The notes under the pieces are model-generated. The model made no database searches. It was not told where the DNA came from and worked only from the letters and a program-made list of their open reading frames with translations. A program made the translations under genes and the position numbers. DNA of 64,000 nt from Daedaleopsis sinensis (taxonomy: Eukaryota; Basidiomycota; Agaricomycetes; Polyporales; Polyporaceae), in assembly GCA_033807695.1 (NCBI GenBank), contig CM066301.1, positions 2,976,001 to 3,040,000 of the forward strand, given 5' to 3'. Each line of letters starts with the position of its first letter. Position 1 is the first letter of the stretch. Positions 30,288 to 43,184 of the stretch are shown here, piece by piece.

Positions 30288-32300
30288 ATGGCCGCCACGA
30301 CACGCGTGCTTTCTCTCGGCGCTGGACCGAATGCGTCCAAGCTCACCCTTACGGACTCGGAGCTAGTCATCGAGCGACCGGCAGACAGTGCGTGAGTTCA
30401 TGAATTAGATGCAGAACGTGTTCTAACCTATCCACAGAAAAGTGGGCCGTCGTCAAGGCGCCCCTCCGGAATGTCCTCTGGGCAGAACTTGACAAGGACG
30501 CTTTCGAGGTCTCATTGCTCGCCAAGAAGAAGCCCAAATCCTTGCTCAGCCTCCTGCACATCACCGGTCCCGTTGGAGACTCTGACAAGGTCGATGCTAC
30601 TGCTTTCACGGAGGCCGTAATGGCAGCTGCATATGCTGGTAATGACACTCCCGTGAAGCCCAACAATAAGCGCCGCTCATTCTTTTAGGTCTCCCTACGC
30701 AGAGACGACTCAAGGTGTTCGTAAATCCCAACAGTGGACCGGTGAGATCAGTCTATATGTGCTTTCACTACTCCTGAGACGTTCAACGCGATCCCCTCAG
30801 GGCCACGCCGTCCGTCATTACCGCAAGAAGATAGAGCCAATCTTCAATGCTGCCAGGTGCAAAGTGGACGTGACATGTACGCATTTCGATTCTGAGTACG
30901 CGTGTTACGAATGTGAATGTTTACGCTGTTGATTCAGACACTACGCATGGAAAACACGCTCAAGATATCATTGAGAAACTGCCATTGGACGCGTTCGACG
31001 CCGTCGTGGTCATGTCGGGTGATGGTCTGATCCACGAGGTGCTGAATGGATATGCAGCCCACGCTGAACCAGCAAAGGCCTTCGGCATTCCCATCTCGCC
31101 TATCCCCACTGGGTCTGGCAATGGACAAGCCATCAACCTTCTCGGGATCGAGGTGAGCCTTGTATTCATCAATCTGCCTCGAGCTAGTCCTGACAACACA
31201 TTCATATCAGGAATCGAAGGACCTGTCCGTGGCTGCACTGAATGCGATCAAAGGTGCTTGCTCCATCTGTTATTGATGGATGAGCATTCACTAACAATAC
31301 ATCGTTGATGTAGGGCGTTCCATGGCCAGTGACCTATTCTCCGTTACTCACAGTGGAAAGCGGTACATCTCCTTCATGTCCCAGTCAATAGGACTGATGG
31401 CTGAAGTTGATCTTGGTACCGAGCATCTGCGGTTCATGGGCGGACAGTGAGCTTGTCATGTTTTTCTGCGTGTACGGGAACTCATGTCACATTCAGACGG
31501 TTTGTGGTCGGTTTCATATATGAAGGTTAGTCTCTCATAATCCTGCTCGCTTGCCGAACTTACTGATACCGTTCTCTCTGTGACACAGTCATGAAACACA
31601 AACCATGCCCTGCCAAGATTTCCATAAAGCTCGCCGAGAAGGACAAGCGCAAGATGGCGGAAGACATGCAAACTGCCTCCGCGCACGCCAAAGCCGCATT
31701 CTCAAGTTCCTCACCTGCACCCGTCGCCGTCGAACAACCTGGGACGGGCCTCCCAGAGTTGCAGTACACCGGCGGCGCACAGGCTGACGAGGAGGGCTGG
31801 ATAACTTTCGACAAGCCGTTCCTATACCTCTATGCCGGCCAGGGCCCATACGTCTCCGCCGATTTAGTCCAGTTCCCCGTCTCGCTCCCGAACGACGGCC
31901 TAATCGACGTTGTTCTCCAAGAGCGCGTACGTGCACCGGGCACTGCTTTCCTCGCCTTTACTGACACGTGGGTCGCTTGTGGACGCAGATCAACCGCATG
32001 ACGATGCTGAAGGCGATCGACGGCGCGGAGCGCGGTCTGCAGTATTGGCAGGATTCGGTCCGTTCTATCTTCTCACGGGTCTTGGTCGAGCGTGCTGACA
32101 GGCATGTTTTACAGCAACATTACTTCAAAGCGTATGCATACCGGGTTGAGTTCTTGACGTCGAAGGGCTTCTTGTCAATCGATGGCGAAGCATACCCACT
32201 TGCGCCCTTCGAGGTTGAGGTACACAAAGGCCTTGGTGCCTTCCTCAGCATGCATGGCTGTTACCAATTGGACTTCCCTATCCCCGCAGATAAGAAGTAG
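30288..32300 (+). CDS. LCB4: Sphingoid long-chain base kinase
   Basis: Phosphorylates sphingoid bases such as phytosphingosine at membranes. Eleven exons: 30288-30387, 30438-30638, 30689-30741, 30801-30876, 30938-31152, 31211-31253, 31314-31446, 31497-31525, 31589-31926, 31989-32057 and 32115-32300 give 480 residues. The diacylglycerol/sphingosine kinase core shows KVFVNPNSGPG, VVMSGDGLIHEVLNG (ATP site), PIPTGSGNG and SQSIGLMAEVDLGTE. The C-terminal substrate-binding part includes FLYLYAGQGPYVSADL and FLSIDGEAYPLAPFEVEVH. Gene symbol by best family match; whether it equals LCB4 or LCB5 cannot be told. Confidence 0.93.
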
Positions 32301-32748
32301 TCGGAGCTACCTTGTCTGCCTGTTTTGTCTGGATGCTGTCTTCAATTGCTCTTCCTCCAGGATACCCGGATACCCTGCTGTCAGAGCTATCAGGATATAT
32401 AAGCTTGGAAATTGAACGTCGTTATATTGCTGTCGACGCGTTTGGAGTCATATTGTACGGCGATAACATGTGAAGACTGCTAGACATAGCGAGGGGAGTG
32501 CGCAGTTGTTCGTTGGCCCTGACTGAGCAACATTATGCAAGATCTATCTAGCCTATGGACACAGGTGCAATGTTGTAGAGAATGGATAGGTGAGGGGCAA
32601 GTGTGCGATCGCGTTGTCCGAGTACAAAGTCCGCCGATATCTAACTCCGAGTCCGTGCATGTATAAGAGATTGCCCGTGTAAGATAAGTGAGGGAAACGT
32701 CCGTATGTGGTGTATGGAAACGCAAAAAATCTGTCTACGTTGTCGTGA
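32301..32748. other. Intergenic, convergent 3' ends
   Basis: The region lies between the kinase and glucan synthase stops. No supported gene is seen. Open frames on the minus strand are read-through from the glucan synthase. Confidence 0.5.
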
Positions 32749-35700
32749 TCATGGGCGCGCTGGGGGGAGGAAGCGCGCGTCAGCTTCCGCCACACGCGCA
32801 TACGAAGGAAACAAAGGTACTCACCAAGCTGCTCCTTGCGGTAGAACCAGAAGTAACCGATGACGATCACAAGCTGGCAGATGAGGGCTATCCAGAACGG
32901 CGCAGACGCGAGCGGGCTGCCCAGGAGGCCGTCCTCGAAGTCCCATTGCGCCGCGTCTGGGAAGACGCTTTCTGGACCTATCCGGTTTGGTGCGGTGGCG
33001 CGCGCGACCATGACACAGATAGAGCCGATGACCTGCGCAAACGCAAGCGTCGCGCACACGTGCAGTCGTGAGAGCGTCTGGAGGAGGATGAGACCCAGTC
33101 CGACACCCTGGATTGCGTCGAGGACGCCGAGCCAGAGCCACAGGCAGATTCCGAGGTAGGGGCCTGCGTGTCCTGCCCAAGGAATGTACAGAGCAAGTGA
33201 AGACGTGCCCCACAGCATTTGACACCATCTTGGCGCGCCGAGACCGACAGCAAAGACGGGCAGCAGCCATGTGTGGGTCTTGCTCAGCCAGGTGAGGATG
33301 CCCATCATCGCGCCCCAGACGACGACGAAAAAGGCGACAATGAAGAGGGCAATCTGCCACTTCGCAATTGGGACGTTCCAGAGGAATGCCCAGTTCCTTC
33401 CGTATGGCTAGAATAACGTCGTTAGAACGAGATCATACATATGCGCCAGAGAACGGGACCCACCCCACTCAGCCAATAATCCCGAAGAATTTCTGATCCG
33501 AGGAACCACAGCACGATCTTTCGCCGGAAGAGCGTCCTCAAGAAGTTGGGGACCTTTGGTGGAGTCTGACGGTAGTAATCTAAAAGAGAGGGTGTAAGTG
33601 ATCAACAGAGCAACTATGTCGCAGTGAAACTCACCTGGCAAGCCGTAGAGCATGAGGTAGGCGAACAGGAAGCTCATAATCGCCAACGGCCAGACGATGA
33701 GAACGATCCACCACGGAGGGAGGGTGTCCTGCGCAGCACCATCGAGGATGAATCCCCAATACCACAACGCGGCGACCCAGACTTGCTGCGAGCCTTGCAC
33801 AATACACGCACGCAGCATCCAAACCTCGGTCGCGGCACCCGCCTCCTCACCGAAATTGAGACCGAAGAAGCAGAACGCTGCTGCGGACGCTATCGCGTAC
33901 GACCAGGTGGCGGCGCTGGAGAGCGCGACATGTGCGACGTTGAGGCTCTTGGCGACCGATGGCAGACCAATCAGGAAGAACGCGATGCCGAAGAAGACCC
34001 ATGGCGTAGAGAGCACATAGACCGAGGGCTTCACGCGGAACAGGAAGTACCAGACGATGGACGAGGCGAGGAAGACTCCGCCAAGCACGTACAGCTGGAG
34101 GTTCGTCTGCGAGTTCGAGCCGGAGAGGAGAGTAATCTGGAAACTAGTGGCGGCCAACATCTACGAGCGCCATATATCAGCGACTAGCTCAGCGAGCGGG
34201 GGTCAAAGAACATATACATACCTGTCCAACGGCGATGATGATAGTGTAGAGGGGCCAACCAAAGACTTCGCGTGCCAGGGCAATCTGAAGACCGGTCATG
34301 ATCACTACCTCATTGCCGTTCGCCATGACTCCGCTGTAATCTCCACTGAGAGCGAACGACTGTCCACTGGGCGACGACGGGCGTGAATGGTCGAAGGTCG
34401 AAGGCGCCGGAGTTCCCCAAACGGAATCGCGCTGCGACGAACGAATACTGGCGGCACTCGAAAGCTTATCCTTTTTCACCTTGTCGAAGAAGGCCTCCTC
34501 GCTCTTCATCAAGAACTTCTCAATCGATAACTCGTGCTTGGAGTTGTGCGGGTTGAGCATCTGTAGCTTCTGCACGAACTCGGAAGCCACTCCTCCGTCG
34601 GAATCAGTGAACTACGCAAGAAACAGTACCATGAGTGGACAGCTTATCAACTGGAAAACATCACGTACGGAAGCAATCGCCTTGTTAAGCGGCGAGTTCT
34701 GCTTTTCATCCACGATGGAGGCGATCGACTCGACGGACGATGCACGGGAGTGCGCACCGAATGGTCGTGATGGTGCTTCCAAGAATGGATCGGGCGCATG
34801 CCGCTGTTCACGTCCAATGGTCTTGTTTGCACGTTCCAAGAAGTTCCCAAAGTCTTGCCGTACTGACGCACGTCCGTGTTCGTTCGAGAAGTAGTCGCCC
34901 TCGTTGTCCGAAACATCCGTACTGACAGATCCTCTGCGGCCATGGGGAACGATGCGCGGTGGTGCAGCGAGGTGCGGGTCTCCACCGGGTGTCAACGTCT
35001 CCTGACTCCACTGTCCTGGGGATCCGGGGGTGCTCACGCTGAAGCGGGGGCTCTGACTCTCAGCGATACTGCGACTGTCCCATTCCGGCTGCGACGGGTA
35101 TGCCTGGTACTCGGGCTCCCAGCTAGACGGCTCTTTTTCGTGGTGGCCAGTCGGGTCGAAGTTCGCATCGGACGGCCTCCACGCGTTCGCTCCAGCCATG
35201 CCACGGCTAATGTTGATGCTACGCTTGTGGAAGTCCTCCATGCGCTGACGCCATTCGACGACGGGGAAACGTTGGACGGCGGACCGGGCACGAAGCATCG
35301 CACGATCTTCTTCTGTGGACTTGAGCGCCATCTTGATTGTCTTCGTGAGCTGAGACATCATATGCTCCGTGGAAGTGGACTCCACCGGGAACCACTATGG
35401 AGACCGGTCAGAAACTTGCACACGCCGATGAAAGGGGGAAACTACTCACCCAACCAGGCATGAGACCGAGACCACCGAGGCGAGAGCCGACACCAAGAGC
35501 ACCCTTACGACCGAACTCGACCGCGACCAAACCGAACGGTTCATCACGTGACGGGATGAGCGCGAAGTCGGCACCGCTGAACAGGTAGGGCGGAAGCGCA
35601 GTGAACTCGGGCTTCGAGTACACACGGTCGGGGTACAACTCCATCAGCCGCGCGAGCTTCTCCGCTGCGAAACGTCCGTACAGGTCGATGACGGGACCAA

Positions 35701-38700
35701 CGGTGATGAGCTGAATTGACGGCCGCTTCTCAAGCCTAAAGCCATGCTGTCAGCGTCGATCCCACTAACTCTAACAGACAGAAACACTCACAATGACGGC
35801 ATGACGTCCGCAATAAGATCCACACCCTTCTGCTTGGACCAACGCCCAACAAACACGAACAGATCGGCATTCGGGTCCTGTTTGAGACCAGCCCACTCCT
35901 GGGCCTGACGCTTATGCTCTGGACGTTCGGCTTCCGCACTCTCGTCGATTCGAATGTCACGAACAGACACCGGATTCTCGTCTAAAGCGGCAATATCCGT
36001 GGGATCCGGGTTAGGCAGGGAGTCTACATGCTTGAGAGTCCAGAGAGCAGGGTACCGGGCCCATGAGCGTTTTCCGTACTTGTCGGACACACCGGCCACA
36101 CCGATAGACTTCTGGTGGACGGAGATGAAGGACGCTGCGGCGTGGAGCAGGTTGAACGTGTTCCCAAACTGGACATATTTTGTGCAGTACTCCTTGCTGA
36201 TGTTGAACGCCGAACACACTTCCTTCATCTCCTCCTTCGTGCGCAGAGGCCACAGACCTTGGAACTCCGCATTGTGGAGGGACAAGCAGACAGGTAGAAC
36301 CTTAGGCAGGAGGTAGATCGGAGCAAGCGCGCCGTGGTAGTCGTTGACGTGGTAGATGTCGATGTGCGGGAAACGACGGACGGTAGCAGCGATAGCCTGG
36401 TTCCATGTCGAGTAGAAGATAGCAGAGGAAAGATCGTCCATGCGGGCCGGATACGGGTCCGCCTTGGTCTGAGCACGGAAGACAGGACTGTCGAGAATGA
36501 CGTAGGTGATGTTGTCCAAGACGTGAGTTTCGACCTCGATGAGATACGGCTCTCCGAAGATGATGACCTCGATTGGCTCAGCGGGCTCGCCAGGAGGATA
36601 TTCGAGATCCTTGACCTTCGGGACGACCCATATCATGTCGACGTCCGTCATCGCCTTGCCCATCAAACTCGACATGACACCGAGACCACCAATCTTGACC
36701 TTGAGCTTCCAGTCGATGATCTCGTACTCGAGCGTAGCAATAAGAACGCAACGACGCTTGTTCTTGTCCTCCGGCCAGCCAATGACATCGTGGTTCTTGT
36801 GGTGGTGACCGAATACTTTCTCCGACATTGGCGTGTGGTCCTTGTCCTTGAGGTTCGTGGTCGACTTGTTGCCCAGAGCGCCGAGAATCGGGAAGTAATT
36901 GCTGTGGTCCTTGTTCGGCTTGATGCCCCACTTGTTGTACTTGATACCGTAGAACGACCACATGAAGATGGCGACGGCAAGCGCACCGGTGATTATTGGG
37001 ACAGCGAGCAAGAGAGCATACGTGATGGCACCGATGATAGACTCGCCGCGAGGTTCGAGAGACCACGTCATGAGATGGTCGTCCACGACGAGAGCCCACG
37101 CAAGATGGGGCTTAGGAGGTGCAGAGATCTTCAGGTAGTTGGGAGCGTTGGTGTTCGGAGGAAGGCGATCGAGGACTCCGTCACCGTCGACGTCTCCGTA
37201 GAAGTAGTTATCGTATCCGAACACGTTCAGCTGCAAGTAGGTCGGCCAGCTGTCCATGATCTCAAGCTCCCATTTGCCATTGGGCTTCTGCGTCATCTGC
37301 GCCGGGATACCCTTGTCGAAACCCCACTGGTTGAAGGGACCGCGGGCAATAAGCTGAGGAACGCGACGAGGGATGGCGTAGTCGTGGTCAGCATGCACGA
37401 CAACGCTGCCAGACTTGGCGATGTCGCTCCAGTCTGATGTATGCGTGATGAGAACACTGTTCATGACGACGAAACGGAGCACACTTACACTGCACCATGA
37501 CATGCTCTCCATCCCAGAAGTTATCCGTGGCCTGGAAGAGGCTCGGGTCGAGCGTGGTGGTCTGCTCGAAATTCTGCCAGTCAGTCCAGTTACGACCAAA
37601 GTTGGCGGAGTAACGGATCTTGTCTGCGCCGAGCGCCTTGTGAGTGAAGGTGTACGTGCCACCAGAGACGCTGAATGCCGAGTTGTCATAGTCGGAATCG
37701 GGGAATACCATCACGTTCTGCGACGACCCTTTGCGCAGGAAAAGATGGTCGACGGTCTATACGGCGGAATGTGAGATGGACTCCGTCTGATTCGCGCAAT
37801 CACCGACGCAGCTGAGAAACTTACGTTCGTTGATACACCGGATTGTGTTTGCGCGTTCTTGATGATGATCTCAAGGATGCCGTCTGAGAAATTCTCGAGA
37901 GTCGCCGACCAGGACCACTGTGATACAGACACGCCCGGAACGCGCGGTGCAGGCACATCAGTCAACGTGATACACTTGACGTTGTTGATGCTCGGAGCGT
38001 TGGCGTTGCCAGACATGGTGAAGGTGATTGCGGAGGTAACGCTGTTGCAGTCCATCGGCGTATTGTATTCGAGGGAAATGTCGACGGTGGTCGCATTTGT
38101 GTCTCCGCTCTCGGCTTGGATCCGTGTGTCGTGCCCCGGGGAGAACTTTGTGAGCATCGGGGGAGGGGGAATCCACCGGTCGATCGGGACGAGGGCCTTG
38201 AAACCGAAGGGGTCCATGTCGAGCTCGGCCACACAGTTCGCCGCCGCATTGTTACCAGTCCCAGAGGCAGTGAGGGTGTAGTTCTCATATGGATAGAACA
38301 GATTGCGAAGCGTCGGAGAGTTAGCGTAAGGGGATGCGATCCGCTGGTCGCTGTTGCAGTTGTTCTTGTACGTCTTCGTCCGGTTCTCATTGGTATAGAG
38401 CAGCCAGACCTCGCCGGTGTCGCCGGTAAGTTTCTGGACACCCGCCATGGGGGAACGAGACACCGACCACAAACCCATATCAACCGCTACATCACCTGAA
38501 CCAGGCCGCTGGATGGTATAGGTCCAACTTTTGAGTTCCTGAAGGCCAAAGCCATCCTGCAACGACGCGAAGTGAGCCCTGAGAGCCAGGTAATGAGCGA
38601 ACATGCGACGGCTGTCGGTGGTAGGGTCGAAGTGGTCCAAAGAATTCCAATCATCTTCACAACCAATCATAGACTTCCCGAGAGGCATGTTGAAGTACTG

Positions 38701-40623
38701 CTCGGATCCCAGGGCATAGCATCCATGACGCTGCCAGGCTCTGTTGCTGATCATCGCCTGACGACTAAACAGGCGGATTTGATCAGCATTCATCACATCC
38801 GTAACTCATTCACGCGTGGTGCTTACCCGTATAGATAGTTGGACGCGCTCGTATCAAACAGATAGAAGTTTTGTTCTTCTCCATAATAATACTGTCCACA
38901 ATGTTAGATGAGGAATGATACGGTAGGAACAATCGGACCCACCAACGCGACACCAGGCATGACAAGGTTCGTGATGAATGAGCCGATAGAGCTGAGCTGT
39001 ACGCCATTTTCCAGACTTGGCCAACGGAAGATATCGAAGTTGCTCGTGCCGAACATATGCTTGGGATCAAGGTCACCCGAGGTAGGATTCAAGAAGTCGT
39101 TGTTCCTGAGCATCAAGTTCCACTGATCTACGAAGTTGCCGTCGAGGTCGAACCCGACTTCTAGATTACCATCCATGCCCAAGAAACTTGTCAATGCACG
39201 ATAGGTTGAATAGTGGAAAGCGACGGCATCGAGTGCGTTGAGAGGGGGGTCGCGGAGGAACCACTGCGACATGTCTTTGGTCAGATTACCCACTTGGTCG
39301 GGAGGGGGCCGCTGATCAGGTGTACGGCCGCGGCCACTAAGAGTACCATATCAGCCAGGCGTATCAGCATGCAGCTGATATACTTACATGTAGAGTGACC
39401 CGAATGTGTCCCCACCAGTGACCTCGCCCGGAATGTAGAAGTTCGTTTTGCCCAGAGCAGTTGCGCAGGCTCGAGTGTGTGAAGCCCATTCAGCAAGAGC
39501 ATCCACGGTAACCTGAGTGGCCTTGTCGATACGGATCGCGTCAATGTCAAGAGCAGTAATGGCCATGCACGAGAAAATCTTCAGCTTGGCCATCACATCT
39601 GACTTCCATTCGCGCAGACGATCTTGTACGGAAGCGAACTTCGACAACTGACGTTGCCAGTCGGGGTGAACACCAAAAGCCTCCATGTCACCATACTGAT
39701 CGAAATCTGACGCTCTGCAACCAGTCTTCCAGCCGATGCCTTGCGACGAACCATCTTCGTTCCAAAACACGGGCATGACACACGAGTCGTTGCGCGCGTT
39801 GTTGATCTAGATTACCAGGACGCATGATCAGCAGAGGGAATGAAGACTCGGCAACTGCAAGCTCACCGTGAAATCCTTGTACTCTTCGAACCCCCAAGGC
39901 ACATATAAAGGATCCTTCCATATACCGTCATGCTCAGCAGGATCGAAAGGAGCGGACGTGTTCTCGAATCTGAGGCAATGTGAGAGGGAGTTCTAAAACA
40001 GAGTGGTGGCACATACCCCTGGAATGCGATCAAGTCCGACATTGTGCCAACCGTGAAATCCGCCATGACATACATCCCGCGAGAGTGAATCTCGTCGATC
40101 GTGGCTTGCCAATCAGCGAGCGTTCCCCAGTGAGGATCGAGGACCGTGAAGTCAAGAGGAGAATAGCCTGGGCAATCCGCGGTGAGCCGAGACGGGCCAA
40201 AGAGACGATAAGGTACGCACTGTCTGCCTGCCACGGCATGTTCAGGAAGGGTGTGCCAGAGATGAATATACCCTTGATACCCATGCCCTGGAGATAATCG
40301 AGCTTGGAGACGAGACCCTTGAGGTCGCCGCCATAGCGAAGCTGCGTTTCCCGCCAGTCCCACTCGTACATGGTCCCAAAGTAGTCGTTGTTTGATGGGT
40401 CGCCATCAGCAAACTTGTCCATGAGGACGGTGTAGAAGGGGACGGCACGCCAGTTGTCCGGCGACTTCGTGTACTTTGCGCGTTTGGGTGTGGAGTACTC
40501 GAGGGGAGACTGAGCATTCTTGTTCGTGTTGATGTTGTAGTCGGCATAAATGTCGTTGTATGGCGCAGAGGCGGCCCACTGGGTGAGTGCCAGCAGGGAG
40601 AGGATTGTTGTCCAGACCCACAT
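32749..40623 (-). CDS. AGS1: Alpha-1,3-glucan synthase
   Basis: Plasma-membrane enzyme making cell-wall alpha-1,3-glucan. Sixteen exons, roughly 2,350 residues. Order: signal peptide ([20 protein letters not shown]); extracellular GH13 amylase-like domain with [14 protein letters not shown] and [12 protein letters not shown]; a single TM ([19 protein letters not shown]); cytosolic GT5 glycogen-synthase-like domain starting [16 protein letters not shown] with [14 protein letters not shown] and [17 protein letters not shown]; a Ser-rich linker; and a C-terminal multi-span region thought to export the polymer. The last coding exon is 11 nt (32759-32749) and yields ARP-stop after FWFYRKEQL, matching family endings. 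Exon 1 spans 40623-40226; most other boundaries are approximate. All key domains are present and the gene appears intact. Confidence 0.95.
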
Positions 40624-43184
40624 GGCGGGTCGAGGGAAGGGGAGGACTATGCAGACGTCGTGTTGGCGGGCGAGGATGGGGGAAAGACGCGGTGAACGGT
40701 AGGAGCGGTGGGGGTTAAAGACCAGTTGAGGCGGGGCGTGTAGCAAATAAAGGAATGGATGAAGACCTGCCGGGCGAGCGGAAAAACGGTGGGAGAAGAG
40801 GAGGGAGAGAAGACGGGCGACCTGGTGGTCGAGGTGGGATGGAAAGTGCGAGCGCGTTTCGGCCGGCAAAAGTAGCCCTCGGTTTTATTTAGACGAACGC
40901 TTCTCTCCCTTAGCCGCCAGTCCTCCACCGAGTCCGCCCACTGTGCGTGCACCTATCGCTGTCCTCGCGACATGTCCTCTCGAGTCTCAGCTCGTTCATG
41001 CTCTCCAACGCGGCCAGCAGCTGTCCAGCTCGTGGTCGTCTTCATCCCACACAGCGCCCATCATCAAAAAGAGGTCCAGCCTCTTGTTTGAGTTTGTCGC
41101 TGGCTTGTCCGTCGGCGTGCCAAGTTCGGTCTACACGGCCAAGCCACCTTCGAGCCACAAGCCGCCGCGACAACGCCAGTGTTACGCCACGCCAGTGCCA
41201 CTTTGGACGGTACGCACGTAACTCTTTTCCTTACCCGCTCTGGCAGAGGCTGCGGTTACGAGCGGCCCGTCGAAGGCATTGATACCACTAGCTAGGCGGC
41301 CGGGCGACGATAACGAGGATTAGGTGACTGGACATATACCGATGTCAACGGCGTCCGGCCGGTCCAGAACCACAGGCTCTAGATCATATGTAGATGCCAA
41401 CTGACATCGCTACTGACTGTTACATCCATCCGGACTGAGACTTAGATACGTCCTAGGCCTTGATGTATCTCTAGGAAACATCAGCAGCTGGGCGGTGTCG
41501 CTCACACGATGGTGGCGGAAGGTACAGGTATGTACATATACATCGTGTCTGTAAGACTGTATCTCGAGATGTAACGTTGAGGACAACGCCAGCCGTTTTG
41601 GCTCCTGCCGGTCCTGCGAGTTGGGCATGACCGCCCGTGTGGGCCAGTCCCGAATCAGGACTTAGGAGGAGGCGACGGTCGCCCCCAATCGTTCAAATGT
41701 TCACATCGCGGTACCGGATGTCCGTCAATGGCGACGCGATACGCGCGGCTTACGCTACTTACTTAACGATACGATGATTTCCATGGATTCTGGAAAGTCG
41801 AGGATGGCTAAGACTGGCTTCGAAGCAATCTAAGCCTATCAAGGTGAGTACATGATGCTCAGTATTAATATTCTATCCGATTCACAGACAGGCGAATTCG
41901 ACTACGGTCACGAACACATGTGTTTGATACCCCGTATTTTGTAGAGTTTGATGTGCAGCGGAAGGAACTAAGATGTAAGTACTACTATCCCTGCTTGCTT
42001 GACTAGGAGACACCGGACTAACCTTAATTGAAAGGGACAGGTAAATCATGATCAGCACCGACGCCACAACCCAACAACGCACGATGTATCTGGCAGGTCG
42101 CAGCTAGGCTCGCAACGGTGAGACCTGCAGCGTCGTCATGAAAGATGGTAGCAACATGTACATCGACCTCACGGTGCGACGCTTCGTCGGTATCGAGCCC
42201 TACACTTGCAACGAGCTCAGCATCGAGTCAAGTAGTACTATGACGAGCAGGTTCGGTCATTCTCCGCTAAGGGCAACGTCGGTATACTTAACCCTCAAAC
42301 AAGCTGAGCTGCATTCGATTAAGTATAACAGAAGCTGTCTCGTCCTGTTGTAAGGTCGTCGATCACTCGCGTCCTCATCGTCTGCGCGTCCTTCGAGAGC
42401 CTTCGAGTTGCTTCACGTTCGCGGTCCATCTGAGACGTTGGGATTGTGGCAACACTAGATGTTAACGTTTTAACGTTGATAGCATGCCTGCCGGAGTTGA
42501 CACATCTGTTCACTATAACAGCTGCCATAAGCATCCTCAGTTTACTACAGCGGCGACTCTAGCTTGAATATCTCTAGCGCGCGAGATGGCTGACTATGAC
42601 GGGCGCGTACACTAAAGTGACTAATCTCATGTGCTCAGTATCAAGTGCTTATACTAGTACGAAGTGGCTGTCCAGGTAAGGCACCGAGAGTAGATAAGTA
42701 AGTTACTACTAAAATAGAAACCGAGCCTGTAGCGCGGTTTGGGCCTGTGTCAAGCCACGACGAGGAGGACGGTGGTGCAAAGACAGAGAACTCGAGCTAA
42801 GATACAGATGGAGATGGAACTATCAACGCCAGCCAATCCGAGAGCAAATCGCGAGGAGGGAGTGATGAGCGCCTGGCGTCTATTGGACGAAACTTAGCGA
42901 TCGTTGCGGTCGTTGTCGTTGTTCTCCTTCAGCAAGGCCGCTTGTCTACTCTTTCTCCGCCCTTGTCGACCTTCCTCGTTCACCCCCCGCTCGCGGCCGG
43001 CTCTCCTCTTGCTGTGATTCTCGCTGTACATTCCCCCTCACAGGTCCGAGCCTCATACCGGTCTATGAGGGTTTAAAGGCGCGCTGGACGACGAGCTTGG
43101 ACCGCCCATCCTCGACTCGAACCGACCCTCTACATAACGACACTACACGCACGAAAAGGTTCCTCCCCGACCATCACCCCACAC
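40624..43184. other. Gene-poor 2.56 kb region upstream of AGS1 and STE11
   Basis: A divergent spacer. Several frames of 60-110 codons exist on both strands (for example 40943-41282 plus, 41882-42082 minus), but none resembles a known protein or shows consistent splicing. It contains purine/pyrimidine-skewed stretches close to 43000. It is probably long promoters plus degenerate sequence. Confidence 0.45.

Noticed and set aside
33624..34187. Plus-strand open frame of 187 codons
   Set aside because: Antisense to the glucan synthase membrane region; charged, repetitive composition without motifs.
36334..37437. Plus-strand open frame of 367 codons
   Set aside because: It lies exactly antisense to the conserved glucan synthase exon. 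Its composition reflects the complementary coding strand, and no family motif is seen.
42780..43184. Upstream extension of STE11
   Set aside because: Only one short in-frame region precedes the ATG at 43185, and it does not resemble Ste11 N-termini.
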